A stretch of DNA of 64,000 nt from contig CAYTOA010000002.1 of the NCBI GenBank assembly GCA_964439265.1, positions 1 through 64,000 on the forward strand, written 5' to 3'. The notes under the pieces were generated by a model. That model was not told the DNA's origin and ran no database searches. It worked only from the letters and a program-made list of their open reading frames with translations. A program made the position numbers and the translations under genes. The stretch is from JAGVPT01 sp964439265 (GTDB lineage: Bacteria; Bacteroidota; Ignavibacteria; UBA10030; UBA8401). Shown here one piece after another: positions 51,002 to 58,900 of the stretch; position 1 is the stretch's first letter; each line of letters begins with the position of its first letter.

Positions 51002-53725
51002 TTACCGTCTCTTTTCCGATTCGATTTCAGCCACACGTCCTTGAATCATCGAGCTAATGCCTGGAACTCTCGGGTACGCTTCGACAATATGGTTCATTGT
51101 AGCGATCGCGCTGTCATAATCTTTCAACGTCTCATACGACTGCGACAGCACAATAAGAGGATTATATTGATCCAATTGCTCTGTCATTGGCCGGTTCATG
51201 TATGAGCTTAACTCATTCACAAGTTCCCGAGCATACAAACGAGCATGAAGCGAATCTCCGGCGAGTTTGTAAATCTCGCAAATATCGGACTTCGTACGGT
51301 AGTCAAGGGCGATGATGGAATGCGGCACCACTTGTTCCATCCGGTTCAGCGTTGCTACGGCCCCAGCCGATTCCCGTTTAATATTCGAGAGGTAGACCGT
51401 GAGCGCCAGAAATGCTTGCCGGTAATTCATGATCAGTCGCCGCTGGTTTTCATCGAAATGCACCGACGGATCCTGTAACCCTCTCCATCGAAAGCCGAAC
51501 GACGGGGTTTGGATGGGATTTTGGATATCGGTCATGAGTTGTTTGGTCAATGAGGCTTCGTTCACACCCTCCCAGAACGAGCGAATTTTACGCGGAACAA
51601 GTTTCATCGCCAGGCCGCGCATTTCCATATGATCTTGCAGCCCGATCTTGCTGTCATCGCCCCCGGTCGTTGCGAAGTAAATCGGACGCTGCCAGCGGTT
51701 CGTGCGGATAATATCGAACACCAGGATGTCCTGCACCCGCAGCGCCTTGATGTTCCCAAACTGGAGAGTTGCCGGCATGACAAACTTCACAGTGTCGACG
51801 ATTTCCGACCCGCGCGCGCGGCGAACCTCAGGATCCGACAAACGGAAGTCCGTATTCGATGAGTCCCATCCCTCTTCTGCACTGCGGGGAACCGGCAGCG
51901 AAAACATCTGCGGTTCGTACTGCACAGGCTGAATTCCCGTGATCTGTTCGTCCGTCATGCTGATCGGCACCTTTTTCGCGCCGAACGGTTCACTGTTCTT
52001 TAACTGTTTGATGTACCAATCGGTGTTGGCGAGGCTCAGACAAATGACGCGTACGTCCCGGCGAACACCCTCGACATCCTGGAGATACCACAGGGGAAAA
52101 GTATCGTTGTCGCCGTTGGTAATCAGTATCGCATCCTTTTCGGTACTTTGAAGCAGATTGTACGCATAATCCCACGCAAGATAGTGTCCGTAGCGGCTCG
52201 ACGGATGAATGTTCGTTCGCAGCATATTTGCCGGTACAAACACAAATGCCGCGGCGAGCACGATATACCCGGCAATACGAGCGGATTCTTCTTTTAGCTT
52301 CTGCTCAAGAAAATTGACGATCGCCAGCGTTCCCATGCCTATCCACAGACAGAATCCGAAGAACGAGTAGACAAAGAAATAATCTCTTTCACGAGGTTGT
52401 TCCTGCTGCATGTTGAAATAGAACGCAAGTGCAAACCCGGTAAGAACAAAATAGATCGTCATGATGAATGCCATCTTCGGATCTATTTTCCAATGGTAAA
52501 TGAATCCTATCAAGCCGATGAGGAGCGGTATCCCGAATAACTGGGCAAAACGGACACCGGCACCCTGCCAATCGTCCTCTTTACCGATAAAATTCCATCC
52601 GAAATATCGGAGGTACATATGGTTGATCTGGTACCGCCAGAAGTAATCTCCGTCGCTCGAATAATTCTTGAAATATTCCATCTTATCGGGTTCGTTCGAC
52701 CAGCGGCGCTGCATGAGCGGTGTTTCGCCATACTGCTCGCGCTCGAGATACATGACGAGTCTCTTGAGCGTGCTCGGATCGTCCTCATTGATCGGCGGGT
52801 TCGCGTTCGATCGGATGAAAACGACGGCGTAAATTGAATAGCCGAGTAGTATGAAGAGAAATGACAGCGCTGCGATGTTGAGAATTCGTTTCTGATTCTT
52901 GATGGAGTAATAGAGGAGAAAAAATGCAGCGAGAGGAAGCACGACAGCAACGAGAATCCACAGGTCGGTCGTTATTCCGAACACCTCGCCGTTCAGCATA
53001 GAGGGGTACCACTTGACGATACCCGGATAGGCGCTGAAAAAAATTAGCGAGGCGACGACCCCGAATTTTATTATGTCGGTCGAAAAAATAAATTGCTTCA
53101 GTGAATGCTGATAGAATCGGAAGTAGACTACCAGGATCGCCACCGAAAATCCCATGAGTCCATGGATATGGATGCCGGTTGTCAAACCAACGAGGAATGT
53201 TATGAGCAGTAAATATGCATCGCTGTGCGGCTCCTCGTACTCTTCATGCCACCGCAGGACGAGCCAAATAATGAGTGCAGTGAAAAGAAGACTGGTGTTT
53301 CGAGTTTCGGTTTCGGTCGCGTTAAACCAGAACGTCGTGCTGAAGGTGAGTGCGAGGGCACCGATGGCTGCGGATCCATATACCGCTATCCGGTCGAATG
53401 GAGCCTGAGGCAGCTCATGGCGCAGCAGAATCACTCGAACGGTGATAAGATACAGGAGCGTGACCACAAATGCACTTGCCAGCGCATTGATGAAATGCAT
53501 GCGGACAGCGATGTCTGAAAATAGCGGTATCATCGAAGCCACTCGCATGACAATCACCAACAAGGGAGAACCCGGCGGGTGCTGTACTTGGAGGAGAAAC
53601 GACGCTGCACAGTGTTCGGGAACGTCCCAGAAAACGACCGTTGGCGGCAACGTATAGAGATACGTGATCAGCGTGATTGCAAATACTGCAAATGCTACGA
53701 TGCGATTTATTTTTTTGTGTCCCAT
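51002..53725 (-). CDS. DUF2723 family polytopic membrane protein
   Basis: About 907 residues. The N-terminal half holds some 10-12 transmembrane helices and the DUF2723 signature PTVVFWDVPEHCAASFLLQV, then QHPPGSPLLVI near residues 27-60; the acidic FWD/PEH loop resembles GT-C glycosyltransferases. The C-terminal third is soluble with TPR-like helices (LDYRTKSDICEIYKLAGDSL, then LSQSYETLKDYDSAIATMNH). It may transfer a sugar from a lipid carrier to protein or glycan, but function is unproven. ATG at 53725 is chosen because the promoter at 53770-53798 would start transcription almost at the alternative ATG (53761). Confidence 0.85.
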   Translation of the reverse strand: MGHKKINRIVAFAVFAITLITYLYTLPPTVVFWDVPEHCAASFLLQVQHPPGSPLLVIVMRVASMIPLFSDIAVRMHFINALASAFVVTLLYLITVRVILLRHELPQAPFDRIAVYGSAAIGALALTFSTTFWFNATETETRNTSLLFTALIIWLVLRWHEEYEEPHSDAYLLLITFLVGLTTGIHIHGLMGFSVAILVVYFRFYQHSLKQFIFSTDIIKFGVVASLIFFSAYPGIVKWYPSMLNGEVFGITTDLWILVAVVLPLAAFFLLYYSIKNQKRILNIAALSFLFILLGYSIYAVVFIRSNANPPINEDDPSTLKRLVMYLEREQYGETPLMQRRWSNEPDKMEYFKNYSSDGDYFWRYQINHMYLRYFGWNFIGKEDDWQGAGVRFAQLFGIPLLIGLIGFIYHWKIDPKMAFIMTIYFVLTGFALAFYFNMQQEQPRERDYFFVYSFFGFCLWIGMGTLAIVNFLEQKLKEESARIAGYIVLAAAFVFVPANMLRTNIHPSSRYGHYLAWDYAYNLLQSTEKDAILITNGDNDTFPLWYLQDVEGVRRDVRVICLSLANTDWYIKQLKNSEPFGAKKVPISMTDEQITGIQPVQYEPQMFSLPVPRSAEEGWDSSNTDFRLSDPEVRRARGSEIVDTVKFVMPATLQFGNIKALRVQDILVFDIIRTNRWQRPIYFATTGGDDSKIGLQDHMEMRGLAMKLVPRKIRSFWEGVNEASLTKQLMTDIQNPIQTPSFGFRWRGLQDPSVHFDENQRRLIMNYRQAFLALTVYLSNIKRESAGAVATLNRMEQVVPHSIIALDYRTKSDICEIYKLAGDSLHARLYARELVNELSSYMNRPMTEQLDQYNPLIVLSQSYETLKDYDSAIATMNHIVEAYPRVPGISSMIQGRVAEIESEKRR

Positions 53726-53769
53726 GTCCGATTCGTATGTGGATGAAGTGAATGGATCCAAAACTATAT

Positions 53770-53798
53770 ATTATATGGCATTATTTCCTCGAATTCAA
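53770..53798 (-). promoter_or_regulatory. Promoter of the DUF2723 gene
   Basis: On the minus strand TTGAAT (53798-53793), 17-bp spacer, and a perfect TATAAT (53775-53770). Transcription would start near 53763. Confidence 0.75.
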
Positions 53799-53961
53799 CC
53801 TCGATTTCATTTTCGTCTACCTCGCGACTCGATCCGGCCGGATCAGGGATTGTCCGTTAAAACGATATTGTCCTCCATTTCGGGGTCTTGCGAGGAGCCT
53901 GTACACCCGAAAAAACGAAATGCATAGACAGCTAGGTGCTCAAGATTGGACGGATAGAAAA

Positions 53962-53990
53962 TTGAAAAATGTTTGGAAATTGAGTATATT
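53962..53990 (+). promoter_or_regulatory. Promoter of the tatA-like gene
   Basis: TTGAAA (53962-53967), 17-bp spacer, TATATT (53985-53990). The leader to the ATG at 54147 would be about 150 bases. Between the two divergent promoters (53799-53961) no gene is supported; short open frames there lack any family or ribosome binding site. Confidence 0.65.
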
Positions 53991-54146
53991 GGTCAGTGAG
54001 AATTGCAGTTCCCCGGAGACGCGGCAGCCCGTTCATCGCCGATGTATTGATCGATATATTATTTTGAAACCGTAGATTGGCGGGCAGGACAACCGGAATA
54101 TCTGAGTGTGGGAAGAGCGGGCTTTAACTACTATGAAAGGAAGAAA

Positions 54147-54485
54147 ATGGGAAATCTTGGTGCACCAGAATTAATACTGATCCTCCTTGTTATCGTGGTC
54201 TTTTTCGGAGCGAAGAAGATACCGGAGATCGCGCAAGGATTCGGAAAAGGCATCCGCGAATTTCGAAAGGCGAGCAAAGACATTCAGGAAGATATCGCAG
54301 TAGATGAGGCCAAAATGATCTCGGGAAAGAATTGCCCGTCCTGCAACTCTCAAGTTATTGAGGGCGCGAAGTTCTGCCCAACGTGCGGGAAGTCACTGGT
54401 GGGGATCAATTGCGCCCAATGCCATACTTTGAATCCGGTCGGAAGCAAGTTCTGCAAGGAATGCGGCAGCCCACTCGCGGGCTGA
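54147..54485 (+). CDS. TatA/E-family protein fused to a double zinc ribbon
   Basis: A 112-residue protein. Residues 1-50 are a classical TatA: short N-terminus, one transmembrane helix (ELILILLVIVVFFGAKKIPE) with the FGxKKIPE hinge, and an amphipathic helix (GFGKGIREFRKASKD). Residues 61-112 form two zinc ribbons with CxxC pairs at C63/C66 with C77/C80 and C89/C92 with C103/C106. TatA oligomers form the twin-arginine translocation pore; zinc ribbons are not part of ordinary TatA. The Shine-Dalgarno GAAAGGAAG favours the ATG at 54147. The ribbon's role is unknown. A cNMP-binding membrane protein gene follows by 54 bp. Confidence 0.88.
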   Translation: MGNLGAPELILILLVIVVFFGAKKIPEIAQGFGKGIREFRKASKDIQEDIAVDEAKMISGKNCPSCNSQVIEGAKFCPTCGKSLVGINCAQCHTLNPVGSKFCKECGSPLAG

Positions 54486-54539
54486 GCATTTTCGCCCGAA
54501 AACATTCGACACCGATTCTAAAAAAGTTCCACTGCGTAC

Positions 54540-55445
54540 ATGATTTCTCAAGAGTTTTTAGCTAAGATACCGATCTTCGAGAAGCTCTCTTCGGCTGATC
54601 TCGAAGTACTGCGTACACTCTGGCATCCCCGCGAGTTGAAAGCAAACGAGGTGCTTTTCCGGAAAGGGGAGAGCGGTTCTTCAATGTATATCATCGAGGA
54701 AGGGACCATAGAGATCTCCGTTCCGGCGGAATTGGAGCGCAAGGACATTCGGGTGTCCCTCTTGAGCCAGGGGGAATTCTTCGGAGAACTTTCTCTCGTT
54801 GACGGCCTGCCGCGGACTGCAAAGGCGACAGCCACGAGCGACACCCGTGTTCTGGAGATGATGCGCGACCACTTCATTCAATTTGTCACCGGCCGCCCGA
54901 CGGTCGCGATCTCAATGATCAGCGAGATGGGGAGGCGGCTCCGTGCGACGAACGATCTTGTGACCACGCTCGCATCGAAGAACGTGAACGTTGAGATGGA
55001 AGACCAGCTGAGTTTTGGCGACAGGCTAGCGGACAAGGTTGCTGATTTTGTTGGAAGCTGGACTTTTGTGATTTATTTCTTTGCAGGCTTTCTCATATGG
55101 ATACTCTTGAATGTCCTGGAATGGTTGTTCAGGCCGTTTGACGCGTATCCTTTCGTCTTTCTGAATCTCGTGCTTGCGGTGGTCGCATCTCTTCAAGCTC
55201 CCTTGATCATGATGAGCCAGAATCGTGCACAAAAGCAGGATCGTCTAAAAGCGGACCTGGACTACCAGGTGAGCTTGAAATCAGAATTGATGCTTCAACA
55301 GCTGCACGTCAAGACAGACGAAATGCGGGCACTCGAGTTTCAAACAATGGAAGAGATCCTGAAGAAAGAACTTGCGTATATCCGGCATCAATTGGAAGAA
55401 ATTCACAACCTTCCTCCAAGCGACCCTCTGGAACGAACCCGCTGA
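54540..55445 (+). CDS. Cyclic-nucleotide-binding domain fused to DUF1003 membrane domain
   Basis: A 301-residue protein. Residues about 8-125 form a CAP_ED cNMP-binding domain: FEKLSSADLEVLRTLWHPRE, FRKGESGSSMYIIEEGTIEI, and the phosphate-binding cassette GEFFGELSLVDGLPRTAKAT at about 79-98, close to the FGExALxxxxxRxA consensus, with Arg present. Residues about 155-230 are DUF1003: ADKVADFVGSWTFVIYFFAG, then FPFVFLNLVLA-like and APLIMMSQNRAQKQDRLKAD. A helical tail (coiled-coil-like) ends the protein. No DNA-binding helix is present, so a membrane response to cAMP or a similar ligand is inferred. Confidence 0.88.
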   Translation: MISQEFLAKIPIFEKLSSADLEVLRTLWHPRELKANEVLFRKGESGSSMYIIEEGTIEISVPAELERKDIRVSLLSQGEFFGELSLVDGLPRTAKATATSDTRVLEMMRDHFIQFVTGRPTVAISMISEMGRRLRATNDLVTTLASKNVNVEMEDQLSFGDRLADKVADFVGSWTFVIYFFAGFLIWILLNVLEWLFRPFDAYPFVFLNLVLAVVASLQAPLIMMSQNRAQKQDRLKADLDYQVSLKSELMLQQLHVKTDEMRALEFQTMEEILKKELAYIRHQLEEIHNLPPSDPLERTR

Positions 55446-55590
55446 AGATTATTTCGCTGAAAAAACATCCCTCGATGTCCGAATAATCGATTGTCGACAT
55501 TCTCCATTACAGCCTGACGCCTTCTCGAAAGTTGTACCCGGTTCAACAACCGCCAATCGGCTCGATCCTGTGCGACGCAATCGTCTACAT

Positions 55591-55956
55591 TCACGAAAGA
55601 CATTCTCGCACAGCTGCCAAAAAGTGCGACCTGTCAAAGGGTTTTTCGAATGTATAATCTGCGCCGAAGTGCTGCGCCATGCGCAGGTATTGTTCGGGAC
55701 TTATTTTTCCCCCTCCGGAAATCGCAATGATAGGGAGAACCTTGCTTTTGCTGCGGATGGCGATAATAGTCTCAATTCCTTCTTTTTCCGGCATAACGAT
55801 GTCTGTGACGACAAGGTCAAAGGATTTCGATGCCAGAAGGTTCAGCCCGCTTTCTCCGTCATCCGCCCCCTCGGCCTCATAGCCTGCTTCTGAGAGCAGC
55901 TGCACTGTCATCCCGTTCATTATTTCGTCGTCGTCGATTACCAATATTCTAGACAT
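55591..55956 (-). CDS. Single-domain response regulator (CheY-like)
   Basis: A 121-residue receiver domain with no output domain. RILVIDDDEIMNG gives the acidic pocket (D8-D10). Phosphoacceptor Asp52 is in LVVTDIVMPEKEG, IIAISGG near 71-77 carries the switch Ser, and FEKPFDRSHF the conserved Lys. ATG at 55956 has an excellent GGGAGG Shine-Dalgarno. It starts one base after the stop of the large PAS kinase, so it is co-transcribed with and a likely partner of that kinase. Confidence 0.9.
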   Translation of the reverse strand: MSRILVIDDDEIMNGMTVQLLSEAGYEAEGADDGESGLNLLASKSFDLVVTDIVMPEKEGIETIIAIRSKSKVLPIIAISGGGKISPEQYLRMAQHFGADYTFEKPFDRSHFLAAVRECLS

Positions 55957-55957
55957 G

Positions 55958-58900
55958 CTACCTCCCTCGCTCATTATTGTCAAAGATTTTTCGGATTGCC
56001 TTCCCTATGTCATCAACTCTAAACGGTTTCATAAGTATCTGGCGGACACCGAATGCCGTTGCCCGTTCCGGATTCAACTCGGTGCTGTATCCGGTACAGA
56101 GAATGATGGGGAGGTCCTTTCTGAACTTCATTGTCTCTTTTGCAAGCTCGATACCCGTCATATGCGGCATTGTCTGGTCGGTGATCAGAACGTCAATATT
56201 GTTATCAGGCTTCTTTAGCAACGCCAAAGCATCCATACTGTCCGACATACCGATCACACCGTAGCCAAGAGGCGTCAGCATGTCAATTGCCATATCGACC
56301 ATCATCTTTTCATCATCGACGAACAATATTTGTTCAGAACCGTGGAGTTCGAGCAGAACATCATCAGGTTCTGAATAGGATACAGATTCTTCCGCAACGG
56401 GGAAGAACAATTTGAATGTGGTGCCCTTCCCTAACTCGCTTTCGACAAGGATATTTCCTCCCAGCGACCGAATTACGCCCAGGACGACGCTCAGCCCCAT
56501 GCCCGTACCTTCATTAACGGCTTTGGTCGTGAAGAAGGGCTCAAACGCGCGAGAGAGAGTCGCCGCGTCCATGCCGCAGCCAGTGTCAGTCACCTGTATG
56601 ACGGTGTATTCGCCGGGAGCGATCTCTCCTGTTTGACCGTATGTCGTCCGATCAAGGAAATGTCCGTAGAGGCGGACCGTCATCGTCCCTTTACGATGCA
56701 TAGCATGGACAGCGTTCGTGGCCAGGTTCAAGAGCACTTCGTGTATCTTTGTGGGATCAGCGAGTACGGGTTTCGTATTCCGATCGAGGTCAACGTCAAT
56801 GATTACCGACGAAGGGATCGAGGCCCTAAGGAGGTCGAGAGCTTCTTTGATTAATGGCCGGATGGATACGATCGATTTTTGAGAATTGGTCTTCCTGCTG
56901 AATGTCAATATCTGGTCGATCAAGTGCTTCGCCCGGTCTGTTGCTTTCAGGACCTTAAGGAGATTTCTCCGCAGCTTGGAATCCTTTTCCGTGAGTTGAA
57001 GCGACATCTCGGTATATCCCATAATGCCCCCCAGAACATTATTAAAGTCATGGGCAATACCTCCGGCAAGCGTACCAATGCTCTCCAGTTTTTGAGCCTG
57101 ACGCAGTGAATCTTCGGCATGCTTGAGCTCAGTGATATCTTCTTTCACCGCGACGAAGTTCGTGATCACGTTGTTCTTATCCGTAACGGGCGAAATGGAC
57201 GCCCTCTCCCAAAAAAGCTCGCCGTTCTTTTTCTTGTTGTGAAATTCGCCGCTCCAGTGATTACCCGCCAGGATCGTTTCCCACATTGTTCTGTATTCCT
57301 CTCTGCTCATCTCTCCGGATTTCAAAATGCGCGGGTTGTTTCCGCGAACTTCTTCGAACGTATAGCCCGTAATTTGCGTGAACTTCGGATTGACGTATTC
57401 GATCGTGCCGGTTGGGTCGGTGATGACAATTGAAGCGGGGTTTTGTTCCACTGCGAGAGATAGTTTACGGAGCTCCATTTCCGCATTTTTTCGTTCGGTA
57501 ATGTCGCGGATGATGACAAGTGAAAACACCTCTCCGTCGAGTTCGTACGTGGAGACGTTAACTTCGGTATCGAATTCCGTGCCGTCTTTCTTCATTCCCC
57601 GCATTTCATAGGCTTTGTCGACTTTTTCTCCGGCAGCCCGACGCTCCACGTTTCGGGCTATCTGCTCGCGATGGCTCCCGGCAATACTTTCAATGATGGA
57701 GGTTCCGATCATTTCCTCGGAATTGATAAAACCAAATAATCTGAGGTATGAAGGGTTCGCGTAAATATGGATCCCTTTCTTTGAAACACCGATCGCATCC
57801 CTGGAACTATCGAACATTGCTCGAAATTTCGCTTCGCTTTCGCGCAACGCATCCTCCACGCGTTTGCGCTCGGTGGTGTCCCGATCGATGCCAATGGTGT
57901 GAGGGTTACCACGCCACATGATGGGCACGCCAACATATTCAATGATATTGCTCCTTCCATCAGGACGAACCCATGAGAAAAGGCCTTGTAGAGGAGTGTT
58001 GCTGTCGACAGACCAGGCTTCATTGATGTTTGGCGAGTCTACCGCTGGCAGCTGAAGTGCCCGCGTATTCCCGATGGCCAACAGTTCTTCACGGCTTCGT
58101 CCTGCCATGGCGGCGTAGCGATTGTTGCATTCGATAAGCCGTCGTTTCAGGGGGTCGGGGTCCTCGCTGTAGATGCTGATGCCGTCAAGGACATGCTCAA
58201 ACACAAATCGAAATTGCTCTTCAGAAGCGCGCATTTCCTCTTCAGCCCGTTTTCGATCGGTAATATCCCGGATGATCGAGAGTGCAAAAACTTCGCCGTT
58301 CAACTCGTACGAAGAGGTATTGACTTCAACGTCGAATTCCGTGCCATCGACTCTCACGCCTCGTGTTTCATAGAATTTAGGGACATCTTCTCCGGCAGCC
58401 CGGAGATGCGAATATCGGGATATGACGTCGCGGTGGGTCGGAGCAATAGCCTCAAGGATCGGCCTGCCGATCACTTGATCGCTATTCTCATAACCCAGCA
58501 GCTTTACACATGCGGAATTTACGTAGGTGTGGATCCCATTCTTCGAAACACTAAGGGCATCTCTAGAATTATCGAACATCGCGCGAAGCTTTGCCTCGCT
58601 TTCGCGCAGCGCCTCTTCCGCGTGCTTGCGTTCGGTGATATCCTCGATCATGCAGATCGCATATTGAGGAACCCCGTTTTCATCGCGTACGAGCGATGCG
58701 TCAACAAGCGTCCAAATGATGTGGCCGTCTTTATGGAAGAAACGCTTTTCAATGTGATAATGTTGTCGTTTGCCGTTCAGCAACTCCTGATACAGAGTCA
58801 TGTCCGCAGCGATATCGTCCGGATGAGTATGCTCAAGCATCGGTTTGCGATTTATCTCTTCGATGCCGTAGCCGAGGATCCGCTCCATGGCTGGGTTGAT

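Noticed and set aside
53664..54075. Short plus-strand frames between the DUF2723 gene and the tatA-like gene
   Set aside because: No ribosome binding sites or family resemblance; the region is better explained by two divergent promoters and leaders.
55372..55893. 173-codon plus-strand frame across the end of the DUF1003 gene and the receiver gene
   Set aside because: Overlaps two good genes on opposite strands and has low-quality composition.
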